NCBI GenBank assembly: GCA_963722905.1 | Contig: CAVROT010000001.1 | Coordinates: forward strand, 124,001-188,000 | Source: CAVROT01 sp963722905 | GTDB lineage: Bacteria; Pseudomonadota; Alphaproteobacteria; Rhodobacterales; Rhodobacteraceae | DNA length: 64,000 nt | Reading direction: 5' to 3' | Shown here: in pieces, positions 1 to 7,750 of the stretch | Layout: each line of letters opens with the position of its first letter | Numbering within the stretch: the stretch's first letter is position 1 | Notes under the pieces: generated by a model | The model's input: only the letters and a program-made list of their open reading frames with translations | Databases searched by the model: none | What the model was told of the DNA's origin: nothing | Position numbers and translations under genes: made by a program

Positions 1-210
1 AAGTCGCCCGATCACGAAGACACCTATTTCCGCGACCTCATCGGCTACTCGATCGGGCCCTTGGGCATCCACCGCCTGGGCCTGTTCCTGGCGCTGAACG
101 CGGGCCTCTGGAGCGCGATCTGCATCGTGATCTCGGGCACCGTCTGGTTCGACGAATGGATCGTGTGGTGGGACTGGTACTTCGAGCTGCCCTGGTGGCG
201 GGATCTCTGA
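1..210 (+). CDS. pufL: Photosynthetic reaction centre L subunit (3' end only)
   Basis: The gene enters from outside the window; only the last 69 codons and the TGA stop are present. The L subunit binds bacteriochlorophylls, bacteriopheophytin and QB in the inner membrane. The fragment starts at KSPDHEDTYFRDL and holds the conserved QB-pocket region: the HED motif (L212/L213 acid pair in Rhodobacter numbering), the GYSIG serine (L223) and the histidine of GIHRLG (L230, non-haem iron ligand). The last transmembrane helix and the Trp-rich tail ending WWRDL follow. It lies 24 bp ahead of pufM in the usual puf order. Identity is certain; the 5' part cannot be assessed. Confidence 0.97.
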   Translation, partial: KSPDHEDTYFRDLIGYSIGPLGIHRLGLFLALNAGLWSAICIVISGTVWFDEWIVWWDWYFELPWWRDL

Positions 211-234
211 GGCACATGGGAGAGGATAGGAACA

Positions 235-1161
235 ATGGCTGAATATCAGAACATCTTCACCCAGGTGCAGGTCGTGGGCCCACCCGAGATGGGCATGGCC
301 ACGATCGCGCCCGAAGGGGGACAGCGGCTGGGGCGGGGCGGCTTCTCGCAACTGGCCGGGCTCTTCGGCAACGCGCAGCTGGGGCCGATCTACCTGGGCA
401 CCTTCGGCCTGATCTCGATCGCGACGGGCACCATCTGGTTCATGATGGTCGGGTTCTCGTTCTGGGAGCAGGTCGACTACAACCCGGCCGTCTTCGTGCG
501 GGACCTCTTCTGGCTGGCGCTCGAGCCGCCGTCGCCAGACTACGGCCTCGGCATCCCGCCGATGGGCGAGGGCGGATACTACCTCATCGCGTCGTTCTTC
601 CTGCTGATCTCGGTGCTGACCTGGTGGGTCCGCACCTACCTGCGGGCCGATGCGCTGGGCATGGGCAAGCACGTCAGCTGGGCCTTCGCGTCGGCGATCT
701 GGCTGTTCCTGGTCCTCGGCCTCTTCCGGCCGCTGGCGATGGGATCGTGGTCCGAGATGGTGCCCTACGGCATCTTCCCGCATCTCGACTGGACGAACCT
801 CTTCTCGATCACGTGGGGCAACCTTTTCTACAATCCGTTCCACGCGCTCAGCATCGTGTTCCTCTACGGCTCGGCCCTGCTCTTCGCCATGCACGGGGCG
901 ACGATCCTTGCCGTCAGCCGCTTCGGCGGCGAGCGCGAGATCGAGCAGATCGTCGACCGCGGAACGGCCACGGAACGGGCGGCGCTGTTCTGGCGCTGGA
1001 CCATGGGGTTCAACGCGACGATGGAGGGCATCCACCGCTGGGCCTGGTGGTTCGCGGTCCTCACGACGCTGACGGGCGGGATCGGCATCCTGCTGACCGG
1101 CACCGTCGTCGACAACTGGTTCGTCTGGGCGCAGCAGCACGGCTACGCGCCGCTGGATTGA
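235..1161 (+). CDS. pufM: Photosynthetic reaction centre M subunit
   Basis: The 308-residue M subunit pairs with L to form the cofactor-binding core of the type II reaction centre. Five hydrophobic helices are visible. The ligand histidines are recognisable: NPFHALS (bacteriochlorophyll ligand), FAMHGAT and GIHRWAWW (iron ligands), with the conserved iron-ligand glutamate in EREIEQ. Length matches the family (about 307). The ATG at 235 is preceded by an AGGA-type ribosome site, and pufX follows after 13 bp. The protein ends at HGYAPLD with no long C-terminal extension, so no sequence for anchoring a tetrahaem PufC is evident. Regulation belongs to the puf promoter upstream of the window. Confidence 0.98.
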   Translation: MAEYQNIFTQVQVVGPPEMGMATIAPEGGQRLGRGGFSQLAGLFGNAQLGPIYLGTFGLISIATGTIWFMMVGFSFWEQVDYNPAVFVRDLFWLALEPPSPDYGLGIPPMGEGGYYLIASFFLLISVLTWWVRTYLRADALGMGKHVSWAFASAIWLFLVLGLFRPLAMGSWSEMVPYGIFPHLDWTNLFSITWGNLFYNPFHALSIVFLYGSALLFAMHGATILAVSRFGGEREIEQIVDRGTATERAALFWRWTMGFNATMEGIHRWAWWFAVLTTLTGGIGILLTGTVVDNWFVWAQQHGYAPLD

Positions 1162-1174
1162 GGAGAGACACGCA

Positions 1175-1417
1175 ATGGCCGACCACGACGACTACCTCCG
1201 CACGGGCGACCGGAACTTCCGACTCTTCGCAGACGTCGGGCTGCTGATGGGCAAGGGGGCGGGATACGCGGCGCTCTTCTGCTTCGCCCTGATCATCGTC
1301 GGCTGGGCCATGCTCGGCATCAGCCGCGCCCTGCCCGAGGAATCCAAGCAGGCGCCCGATCCGACGCCCCTGTCGTTCCTGATGATCAGGGACGGCGCGG
1401 CACCCGCTATCGCCTGA
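1175..1417 (+). CDS. pufX: PufX, core-complex dimerisation/quinone-gate protein
   Basis: This 80-residue single-span membrane protein sits exactly where pufX lies in Rhodobacter, directly after pufM and before dxs. In that genus PufX opens the LH1 ring for quinone exchange and promotes RC-LH1 dimers. The sequence has the PufX plan: a MAD start, a polar N-terminal domain with FRLFADVGLLMGKGAG, one hydrophobic helix (about residues 31-50) beginning with glycine/alanine, then a basic LPEESKQAPDP segment that recalls the LPIQENQAPAP of the R. sphaeroides protein as I remember it. PufX is very divergent between species, so the call rests on position, length, topology and these short matches. A GAGGAGA ribosome site precedes the ATG. 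pufC is absent from this position. Confidence 0.88.
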   Translation: MADHDDYLRTGDRNFRLFADVGLLMGKGAGYAALFCFALIIVGWAMLGISRALPEESKQAPDPTPLSFLMIRDGAAPAIA

Positions 1418-1428
1418 CACAAGCGAGC

Positions 1429-1453
1429 GGCGGCGGGCATGCACCCCGCCGCC
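1429..1453 (+). terminator. Hairpin between pufX and dxs
   Basis: A perfect 9-bp GC stem (GGCGGCGGG 1429-1437, CCCGCCGCC 1445-1453) with a 7-nt loop begins 12 nt after the pufX stop. There is no T-run, so it is either a weak terminator or, as known for the 3' end of Rhodobacter puf messages, an mRNA-stabilising and decay-blocking structure that lowers transcription into dxs. The stem is plain in the sequence; its function is inferred. Confidence 0.7.
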
Positions 1454-1638
1454 ACCCAATTCGAGAGATGGATGGCGGGACCGTATCCCGCCGCCCAGGC
1501 CGGTCCGGGCCGAGAGGTCCGGCGTTCGGGGCGCGACTTGGCCCCGGTTCCCTTCCTGCTGGCTACAGGAACCGGCGTCGCGGCGGCAATCGTCGCCGCG
1601 ACGTCGACCCCCACCCCACCCGACGCAGTGAGGATGGC

Positions 1639-3516
1639 ATGAGCGATACCCCCACGCTGGACCGCATCGCCGCACCCCGCGACCTCAGATCGCTGGACGA
1701 CGCGGACCTTGCCCGCCTCGCGCACGAACTGCGCGCCGAGACGATCGAGGCGGTCAGCCGGACCGGCGGGCACCTGGGGTCGTCGCTGGGCGTGGTCGAG
1801 CTGACGGTCGCGATCCACGCCGTCTACGACACGCCGCGCGACCGGCTGATCTGGGACGTGGGCCACCAGTGCTACCCCCACAAGATCCTGACCGGACGCC
1901 GCGACCGCATCGGCACCCTGCGGCAGGAGGGCGGTATCTCGGGCTTCACCAAGCGGGCCGAGAGCGAATACGACCCGTTCGGCGCCGCCCATTCCAGCAC
2001 CTCGATCAGCGCCGCGCTGGGGTTCACGGTGGCGCGCGACATGGGGTTGCCGACCGGCGACGCCATCGCCGTGATCGGCGACGGCGCCATCAGCGCCGGC
2101 ATGGCCTACGAGGCACTGAACAACGCCGGCGCCGAGGGACGGCGCATGTTCGTCGTGCTCAACGACAACGAGATGTCCATCGCGCCGCCGGTGGGCGCGA
2201 TGTCCAAGTATCTGTCGGGCCTGTGGGACAATCCGCTGGCCCAGACGGTCGAGGCGGCGATGCCCGGCCCCTTGCGCGACGGCGCGCGGCGCGCCAAGGC
2301 GCTGGTCACGGGCGCGCTGGGCGGCAGCGCCACGATGTTCGAGGATCTGGGCTTCACCTATATCGGCCCCATCGACGGGCATGACCTGTCGCAGCTCCTG
2401 CCGGTGCTGCGCGCGGCGCGGGCGCGGGCGACGGGGCCGGTTCTGATCCACGCCTGCACGGTCAAGGGCAAGGGCTATGCCCCGGCCGAGTCCTCGGCCG
2501 ACAAGTATCACGGCGTGGGCAAGTTCGACGTCGCCTCGGGCGCGCAATCCAAGGGCAAGCCCAACGCGCCCAGCTACACCAAGGTCTTCGGCGAGGCTCT
2601 GGCCGACGAGGCCGACCGCGACCCGGCCATCGTCGCCGTCACGGCCGCGATGCCGTCGGGCACGGGCCTCGACATCTTCGGAGCGCGCCATCCCGCCCGT
2701 ACCTTCGACGTCGGCATCGCCGAGCAGCACGGCGTCACCTTCTGCGCCGGCATGGCGGCGGCCGGGCTGAAGCCCTTCGCGGCGATCTATTCGACGTTCC
2801 TGCAGCGCGGCTACGACCAGATCGTGCACGATGTGGCGCTTCAGAACCTGCCCGTCCGTTTCGCCATCGACCGGGCCGGACTGGTGGGGGCGGACGGCGC
2901 GACCCATGCGGGCGCCTTCGACGTCGCCTATCTGAGCAACCTGCCCAACTTCACCGTGATGGCCGCGGGGGACGAGGCCGAGCTGGTCCATATGGTCGCC
3001 ACCGCCGCCGCGCATGACGCCGGCCCCATCGCGTTCCGCTATCCGCGGGGCGAGGGGCTGGGCGTGCCGATGCCCGAGCGCGGCGAGGTGCTGGAGATCG
3101 GGCGCGGCCGCGTGCTGCGCTCGGGCGGAGACGTGGCCATCCTGTCCTTCGGGGCGCATCTGGGCGAATGCCTGAAGGCCGCCGACAGGCTGGACGCCCA
3201 GGGCATCGGCGCCACCGTCGCCGATGCGCGGTTCGCGCGGCCGCTGGACCGCGCGCTGATCCGGCGGTTGCTGCGCGACCACCGCGCGCTGGTCACGGTC
3301 GAGCAGGGCGCCCGCGGCGGGTTCGGCGCCATGGTGCTGCACGATCTCGCGAACGACGGTCTGCTGGACGGCCGCTGCCAGATCCGGACGATGACGCTGC
3401 CCGACCGTTTCATCGACCAGGCCGCGCCCGACGCGATGTATGCCGAGGCCGGTCTGACCGCGACCGACATCGCCGCGACCGCCATGCAGGCAAGCGGCCT
3501 TGTGGCGTCCATGTAG
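1639..3516 (+). CDS. dxs: 1-deoxy-D-xylulose-5-phosphate synthase
   Basis: The enzyme condenses pyruvate and glyceraldehyde-3-phosphate with thiamine diphosphate, the first step of the MEP isoprenoid pathway that feeds carotenoids, quinones and the bacteriochlorophyll tail. The protein has 625 residues, normal for the family. It shows HTGGHLGSSLG-like N-terminal binding residues (RTGGHLGSSLGVVEL), the thiamine/Mg motif GDGAISAGMAYEALNNAG, and the transketolase-type pyrimidine domain with FDVGIAEQHGVTF. The frame stays open 57 codons upstream, but the ATG at 1639 starts the conserved sequence and has a GAGGA site at 1630, so I take it as the start. It sits downstream of pufX as in Rhodobacter, linking precursor supply to photosystem expression. 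Confidence 0.96.
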   Translation: MSDTPTLDRIAAPRDLRSLDDADLARLAHELRAETIEAVSRTGGHLGSSLGVVELTVAIHAVYDTPRDRLIWDVGHQCYPHKILTGRRDRIGTLRQEGGISGFTKRAESEYDPFGAAHSSTSISAALGFTVARDMGLPTGDAIAVIGDGAISAGMAYEALNNAGAEGRRMFVVLNDNEMSIAPPVGAMSKYLSGLWDNPLAQTVEAAMPGPLRDGARRAKALVTGALGGSATMFEDLGFTYIGPIDGHDLSQLLPVLRAARARATGPVLIHACTVKGKGYAPAESSADKYHGVGKFDVASGAQSKGKPNAPSYTKVFGEALADEADRDPAIVAVTAAMPSGTGLDIFGARHPARTFDVGIAEQHGVTFCAGMAAAGLKPFAAIYSTFLQRGYDQIVHDVALQNLPVRFAIDRAGLVGADGATHAGAFDVAYLSNLPNFTVMAAGDEAELVHMVATAAAHDAGPIAFRYPRGEGLGVPMPERGEVLEIGRGRVLRSGGDVAILSFGAHLGECLKAADRLDAQGIGATVADARFARPLDRALIRRLLRDHRALVTVEQGARGGFGAMVLHDLANDGLLDGRCQIRTMTLPDRFIDQAAPDAMYAEAGLTATDIAATAMQASGLVASM

Positions 3517-3563
3517 GGGCGGTGCGTCGATGGTCGGCCTCCGGGCGCGTGGCTGGGACGGGA

Positions 3564-3589
3564 GCCTTCGGCGAGGATATTTCCGAACC
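3564..3589 (+). repeat. GGATATTT intergenic element, copy 1
   Basis: The sequence GCCTTCGGCGAGGATATTT followed by one variable base and CGAACC occurs here and again at 51208-51233, with only that one base differing over 26 nt. This copy lies between the convergent dxs and idi genes. Similar strings are, as I recall, frequent between genes in Rhodobacterales genomes; that needs a search. Function unknown, probably 3'-end or RNA-structure related. Confidence 0.65.
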
Positions 3590-3595
3590 CAGGTT

Positions 3596-3701
3596 GTGGG
3601 GGCCCCCACTTCAGTCGGGGCGTCGTGTGCGTGGGGGTCGGGGTCTCGATGAGCGGCGTCAACGGGCGGTCGTGGACAGGGGGACGCCTGCGGCGCGTCC
3701 C
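3596..3701. terminator. Convergent gene end with two palindromes
   Basis: The region between the dxs stop (3516) and the idi stop (3808) carries no gene. It holds a perfect 14-bp palindrome GTGGGGGCCCCCAC at 3596-3609, and a 7-bp stem (GGGACGC 3681-3687, GCGTCCC 3695-3701) with a 7-nt loop. Neither has a T-tract. I read them as possible bidirectional transcription-end structures for the two converging operons. Confidence 0.4.
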
Positions 3702-3807
3702 ATCGCCGTGCCCGCCGGGTGACAGGTCCGCGCGGGGCCGGGCAGCGGTGCCGTCGGCGCGTGCGCGCCATTCGGCATGAGAGGCCCGTCCGGGCGATCC
3801 CGCAAGA

Positions 3808-4335
3808 TCAGCCAGGCCCGAAGATTCGTTCCATGTGCTCGTCCAGATATATCCGCAGCCACGGCGTGAATCGTTCGGGGCGGCGCGCGATCTCGCCTTC
3901 GAGGTCGGCCATGTCGATCCATACCGCCTCGGCCACCTCGGCGGGGTCGGGGGCCAGCGGCATTCCGGGCACCGTCTCGGCGACGAAGACCTCGACCACC
4001 TCGTGTTCGGTCAGCCCGCCGCCCACGTCGGCGCGGTACTCGATCCGGTCGCGGTGGACCGGCGCCAGCCCCTCGATGCCCAGTTCCTCGCGCAGGCGGC
4101 GCATGGCGCAGTCCTCGGGCGGCTCGTCCCAGCGCGGGTGGGTGCAGCAGGTGTTCGCCCAGAGCCCGGGCGTGTGGTACTTCGACAGCGCGCGCCGCTG
4201 GATCAGCGTGTCGCGCCCCCGCATCACGAAGACCGACACCGCCTTGTGGCGCAGCGCCTCGCGGTGGGCGCGCATCTTCTCGACGGGGACCAGCGTCCCG
4301 TCGACCCAGGCCGGGATCATCTCGGCCGCGGACAT
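3808..4335 (-). CDS. idi: Isopentenyl-diphosphate delta-isomerase (type 1)
   Basis: Idi interconverts isopentenyl and dimethylallyl diphosphate, balancing the two C5 units used for geranylgeranyl diphosphate. The 175-residue protein has the type 1 Nudix-fold signatures: catalytic cysteine in NTCCTHPRW, the AMRRLREELGI helix of the Nudix box, and the acidic ligand motif around EHEVVEVF. It is the last gene of the minus operon bchG-transporter-bchP-idi and starts 3 bp after the bchP stop, as in Rhodobacter, where idi adjoins bchP. Co-expression with the geranylgeranyl reductase makes sense because both act on the phytyl tail. Confidence 0.95.
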   Translation of the reverse strand: MSAAEMIPAWVDGTLVPVEKMRAHREALRHKAVSVFVMRGRDTLIQRRALSKYHTPGLWANTCCTHPRWDEPPEDCAMRRLREELGIEGLAPVHRDRIEYRADVGGGLTEHEVVEVFVAETVPGMPLAPDPAEVAEAVWIDMADLEGEIARRPERFTPWLRIYLDEHMERIFGPG

Positions 4336-4338
4336 GGT

Positions 4339-5520
4339 TCAGACGTGGTTCGGAGACACGACGCCCATGAGGTGCGCCACGTTCTTGATGCCGATCTTGA
4401 GGTGCGCCAGCGGCCGCGACCGGACCAGCGCCTTGTTCATGTAGGCCTCGAACGTCAGGCGCTGAACGTCGACGTCATGACAGAGCGAAACGAACCTCTC
4501 GCGCCGTTCGTCGCTGCGATAGTAGGCGTTCTGCATGGCGCCCAGCACGCGGAAGACGGCCTTGTGATCCTTCATCCACAGCTTGCGCGCAAGTTGCAGG
4601 TCCTTCGCACGGCCGGTCCGCAGACAGGCCGCCGCGGCCGAGGCGGCGACGCGGCCGCCGAACATCGCGTAGTAGATGCCCTCGCCCGACGACGGAGCCA
4701 CGACGCCCGCGGCGTCGCCGGCCAGCACGACGTCGCGGCCGTTGTCCCAGCGGTCCAGCGGGCGCAGCGGGATCGGCGCGCCCTCGCGGCGGATCGTGCG
4801 GCAATGGGCCAGACCGGCCGCGGCGCGCAGGGCGGCGGTGGCGGCCTTGAGATCGGTGCCCGGAACCTCGGTGCCCATGCCGACGCTTGCCTGTCCGCCG
4901 TGCGGGAAGACCCAGCCGTAGAAGTCGGGCGAGATGGCGCCGTCGTAGATCACGTCGCAGCGCCCCGCGTCATAGGCGGTGGTGCCGGGCGCGGGCGCCT
5001 CGATGATCTCGTGATAGGCGATGACGTAGGGGATTTTTTCGGCGCCCGGGACCTCGTGCTTGCCGACGTTGGACCGCGCGCCGTCGGCGCCGATCACCAG
5101 GCGGGTGGCGATCTGCCGCCGTTCGCCGGTGGCCTTGTCGCGGTAGACGACATGGGTGCCGCCTTCGTCGCGCAGGATGCTCTGGTAGGTGCCGGTGATG
5201 CGCGTGGCGCCGGCGGCCACGGCTCGTTCGCGCAGGAACGGATCGAAATGCTCACGGTCGACCATGCCGACGAAGCCGTTCTCGATCGGGATGTCGACGC
5301 GGCGGCCGGTGGGCGAGATCATGCGCGCCGTCGACACCTTGGCGACCAGCTGGTCGTCGGGGATGGCGAAGTCGGCGATGGCGCGGGGCGGGATGGCGCC
5401 GCCGCAGGGCTTGATCCGGCCGTCCTTGTCGAGGAGGGCGACGGAATGGCCCGAGCGGGCAAGATCCTCGGCGGCGGTGGCGCCGGACGGCCCGCCTCCC
5501 ACGACGACGACATCGAACAT
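4339..5520 (-). CDS. bchP: Geranylgeranyl (bacteriochlorophyll) reductase
   Basis: BchP reduces three double bonds of the geranylgeranyl tail to phytyl using NADPH, on geranylgeranyl bacteriochlorophyll a. The 393-residue protein opens with a FAD-binding Rossmann motif, VVVVGGGPSGATAAEDLA, within the first 25 residues, and has the second FAD motif VLAGDAAGVVAPSSGEGI near residue 270 typical of the geranylgeranyl reductase family. The frame is open far upstream (to 6624), but that stretch overlaps the transporter gene in another frame. The ATG at 5520 directly precedes the conserved Rossmann strand, 2 bp beyond the transporter stop, so it is the start. Confidence 0.96.
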   Translation of the reverse strand: MFDVVVVGGGPSGATAAEDLARSGHSVALLDKDGRIKPCGGAIPPRAIADFAIPDDQLVAKVSTARMISPTGRRVDIPIENGFVGMVDREHFDPFLRERAVAAGATRITGTYQSILRDEGGTHVVYRDKATGERRQIATRLVIGADGARSNVGKHEVPGAEKIPYVIAYHEIIEAPAPGTTAYDAGRCDVIYDGAISPDFYGWVFPHGGQASVGMGTEVPGTDLKAATAALRAAAGLAHCRTIRREGAPIPLRPLDRWDNGRDVVLAGDAAGVVAPSSGEGIYYAMFGGRVAASAAAACLRTGRAKDLQLARKLWMKDHKAVFRVLGAMQNAYYRSDERRERFVSLCHDVDVQRLTFEAYMNKALVRSRPLAHLKIGIKNVAHLMGVVSPNHV

Positions 5521-5522
5521 GG

Positions 5523-6803
5523 TCACTCTCCCGGTATGGCGTGGGGCGGCGGGGTGCCGCGGGACATGATGCGCGCCGCCATCAGCGCGGCGGCGACGAA
5601 AAGGGCGGCTTCGGCCGCGAAGACGGCGCCGAAGGCCGCGGCGTCCGGCAGGACGGTGCGCAGGACATCGGCGGCGGCGGCGCCCAAGAGCCCGCCGAAG
5701 CCCGCGGCGACGGCCTGCGCCGCGCCCCAGAGGCCCATCCGCGTGCCCTCGCGCCGGTCGCGCCCGTGTCCGGCCAGCGCCATCATCGACCCGATGGCGG
5801 CGACCGCGAACATTCCGTTGAAGACGCCGAGGCCGATGACCATGGGGGTCAGCAATCCGCCCGCGCCGGCCGTGCCGATGGCGGCGAGGCCCAGCAGCGC
5901 CGCGCAGGACCCGAGGCACCCGCCAACGACCCAGTGCCGCAGCGACCCGAGCCCCAGACCCGTGGCGGCGATGCCGACAGCCAGCATGCCCACGAACACG
6001 CCGCCGTTCTGCGCACCCGAGAGGGTCGTCGTGGCGCCCGGCGTCAGGTCGAAGACGAGGCCCGCGTAGGGCTCCAGTATCAGTTCCTGCATGAAGTAGG
6101 CGGTCATCGACAGGAAGACGAAGAGGGTGAAGGCGCGCGCCTCGGGCTCGGCCCAGATCTGGGCCAGGCCTTCGCGGAAGGGCAGTGCCTCGGGGGGGCG
6201 GACGGCGGTAACGCGCCGCTCGATCCCCCAGACGGCCAGCGCGGTGACGATGACGGCGATGCCGCCCACGGCGGCGACGATGCGCATCAGCCGGGCCGGG
6301 GAATAGGGGTCCAGCATGGCGCCGACGACGCCCGCCGTGACGGCAATGCCGAGGATCATCATCAGCCAGGTGATCGTCGCGGCGGCGGCCCGGCGGCGTG
6401 GCGCCGTGGCGGTGGCCAGCAGAGCCAGCAGCGAGGTGCCCGACGCGCCGACGCCCAGCCCGATGGCGGCATAGGCGGCCACGGAGACGGCGATCCCGGC
6501 CCAGAACGACGTGGCCAGCAGCGTCACACCGTAGGCGGCGCCGATGCCGCCGGCGGCCAGCACCACCATCCCGCCGACGATGAACCGGGTGCGCGCCCCG
6601 CCGGTGTCGGAGGCGAAGCCCCACGAGGGGCGCGTGATCTGGATGCCGTAGTGCAGTGCCACCAGCAAACCCGGCAGGACGGCCGGCAGCGCCAGCTCGA
6701 TCACCATCAGCCGGTTCAGGGTCGATGTCGTCAGCACGACCACGGCCCCCAGCGCCACCTGCACCAGCCCCAGCCGGACGATCTGGACCCAGTTCAGCGT
6801 CAT
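5523..6803 (-). CDS. PucC/LhaA-like BCD family transporter (MFS)
   Basis: This 426-residue polytopic protein has about twelve hydrophobic segments and belongs to the bacteriochlorophyll delivery (PucC/LhaA) branch of the major facilitator superfamily. The N-terminal LTTSTLNRLMVIELALPA matches the family hallmark shared with LhaA (LLGTLNRVMIVELSVPA, encoded at 18909), as does the MQELILEPYAGLVFDLTPG motif. It lies between bchG and bchP, the place of the gene called bch2 or ORF428 in Rhodobacter. The start codon overlaps the bchG stop (TCAT on the plus strand, ATGA coding). A role in handling newly made bacteriochlorophyll is inferred from position and family; direct function is not established. 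Confidence 0.88.
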   Translation of the reverse strand: MTLNWVQIVRLGLVQVALGAVVVLTTSTLNRLMVIELALPAVLPGLLVALHYGIQITRPSWGFASDTGGARTRFIVGGMVVLAAGGIGAAYGVTLLATSFWAGIAVSVAAYAAIGLGVGASGTSLLALLATATAPRRRAAAATITWLMMILGIAVTAGVVGAMLDPYSPARLMRIVAAVGGIAVIVTALAVWGIERRVTAVRPPEALPFREGLAQIWAEPEARAFTLFVFLSMTAYFMQELILEPYAGLVFDLTPGATTTLSGAQNGGVFVGMLAVGIAATGLGLGSLRHWVVGGCLGSCAALLGLAAIGTAGAGGLLTPMVIGLGVFNGMFAVAAIGSMMALAGHGRDRREGTRMGLWGAAQAVAAGFGGLLGAAAADVLRTVLPDAAAFGAVFAAEAALFVAAALMAARIMSRGTPPPHAIPGE

Positions 6804-7693
6804 GCGACGGCCCTCAGCGCCGTGGCCGCGACCATCATGCCGGTGATGTAGAGAAGGATGCCCGTGCCCTGGTACCAGGGCGCCTGTCCCAGCGGGTCGC
6901 GCAGAAGCCGACGCATCGCGACCAGTTGCGTGGCCAGCAGCGCGGCGATCGCTACGGCGTGGAACGGTCGGTCCCACCCGGCCAGCAGGGCGATCACGGC
7001 CACCTGCGGCAGGGCCATGACCCAGCAGGCCACGCGGGCGGCACGGTCCGGCCCCAGCGTCACGGGCAGGGAGGCGAGGCCCATCCGCCGGTCGCCCTCG
7101 ACCGCCTTGAAGTCGTTCAGCGTCATGATGCCATGCGCGCCGATCCCGTAGAGCAGGGCGACGGCGACGACGGGCCAGGCCGGCGCCCCGGCCGCGACGA
7201 CGGCGGCTCCGGTGAACCACGGCAGCGTCTCGTAGCTGAGCCCGACAAGGCCCGGACCCCAGATGCCGGACCGCTTCAGCCGCACCGGCTCGGCCGAATA
7301 GGCCCAGGCTGCGGCCACGCCCACCAGCGTCGCGCCAAAGCCCCAGGGCCCCAGCGCCCAGCCGACGGCCAGCGACAGCACCGTCATCGCGAGAGCGATC
7401 CACAGGCCCCAGCGGCCGGGGATGCGCCCCGACGGGATGGGCCGATCCGGTTCGTTGATGGCGTCGACATGGCGGTCGCACCAGTCGTTGGCGGCCTGGC
7501 TCATCCCGCAGACGACCGGTCCCGCGAGGACGACGCCCAGCAGCACCAGCCCCCAGTCCTGCACGCCGCCGACCGCGACAACGCCGCACAGGTAGGCCCA
7601 CATGGGGGGGAACCACGTGATCGGCTTGATCAGCGTCAGCGCAGCCCGCGGTTCGGGCATGGATCGGGAGGGAATCGCGAGGACTTCGGCCAT
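6800..7693 (-). CDS. bchG: Bacteriochlorophyll synthase (geranylgeranyl transferase)
   Basis: BchG esterifies bacteriochlorophyllide a with geranylgeranyl or phytyl diphosphate in the membrane. The 297-residue protein is a UbiA-type prenyltransferase with about nine hydrophobic segments and both Asp-rich motifs: NDWCDRHVDAINEPDRP near residue 65 and NDFKAVEGDRRMG near residue 190. The N-terminus (MPEPRAALTLIKP at residue 12) lines up with known BchG proteins when translation starts at the ATG at 7693. It is the first gene of the bchG-transporter-bchP-idi operon. Two PpsR boxes lie immediately upstream, so repression by PpsR under oxygen or light is expected. Only about 8 nt separate the best -10-like hexamer from the ATG, so a leaderless or very short-leader mRNA is possible. 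Confidence 0.97.
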   Translation of the reverse strand: MAEVLAIPSRSMPEPRAALTLIKPITWFPPMWAYLCGVVAVGGVQDWGLVLLGVVLAGPVVCGMSQAANDWCDRHVDAINEPDRPIPSGRIPGRWGLWIALAMTVLSLAVGWALGPWGFGATLVGVAAAWAYSAEPVRLKRSGIWGPGLVGLSYETLPWFTGAAVVAAGAPAWPVVAVALLYGIGAHGIMTLNDFKAVEGDRRMGLASLPVTLGPDRAARVACWVMALPQVAVIALLAGWDRPFHAVAIAALLATQLVAMRRLLRDPLGQAPWYQGTGILLYITGMMVAATALRAVA

Positions 7694-7696
7694 GAC

Positions 7697-7714
7697 TGTC
7701 AGTCTAATCTGACA
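7697..7714. promoter_or_regulatory. PpsR/CrtJ box 1 upstream of bchG
   Basis: TGTCAGTCTAATCTGACA is a perfect TGT-N12-ACA site, with dyad symmetry in the outer bases (TGTCAG and CTGACA). It begins 3 bp from the bchG start codon and covers a -10-like hexamer TTAGAC read on the minus strand. PpsR bound here would block transcription of bchG-transporter-bchP-idi. Confidence 0.88.
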
Positions 7715-7731
7715 GTCATCGGCCGGACAAC

Positions 7732-7749
7732 TGTAAAGTTTACCTGACA
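7732..7749. promoter_or_regulatory. PpsR/CrtJ box 2 upstream of bchG
   Basis: TGTAAAGTTTACCTGACA is a second perfect TGT-N12-ACA site. Its centre is 35 bp from that of box 1, and it ends 1 bp before the ppsR stop codon. Paired boxes permit cooperative PpsR tetramer binding, as described for bch promoters in Rhodobacter. Confidence 0.88.
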
Positions 7750-7750
7750 G

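Noticed and set aside
1175..1417. pufC (tetrahaem cytochrome subunit) after pufM
   Set aside because: No CxxCH motif and only 80 codons; the ORF fits PufX instead.
1468..1638. 57-codon N-terminal extension of dxs
   Set aside because: Arg/Gly-rich, unlike any Dxs; the ATG at 1639 has its own ribosome site and starts the conserved protein.
1192..3771. 859-codon antisense frame over pufX and dxs
   Set aside because: It is a shadow of high-GC third-position bias; it lacks any recognisable domain and overlaps two certain genes.
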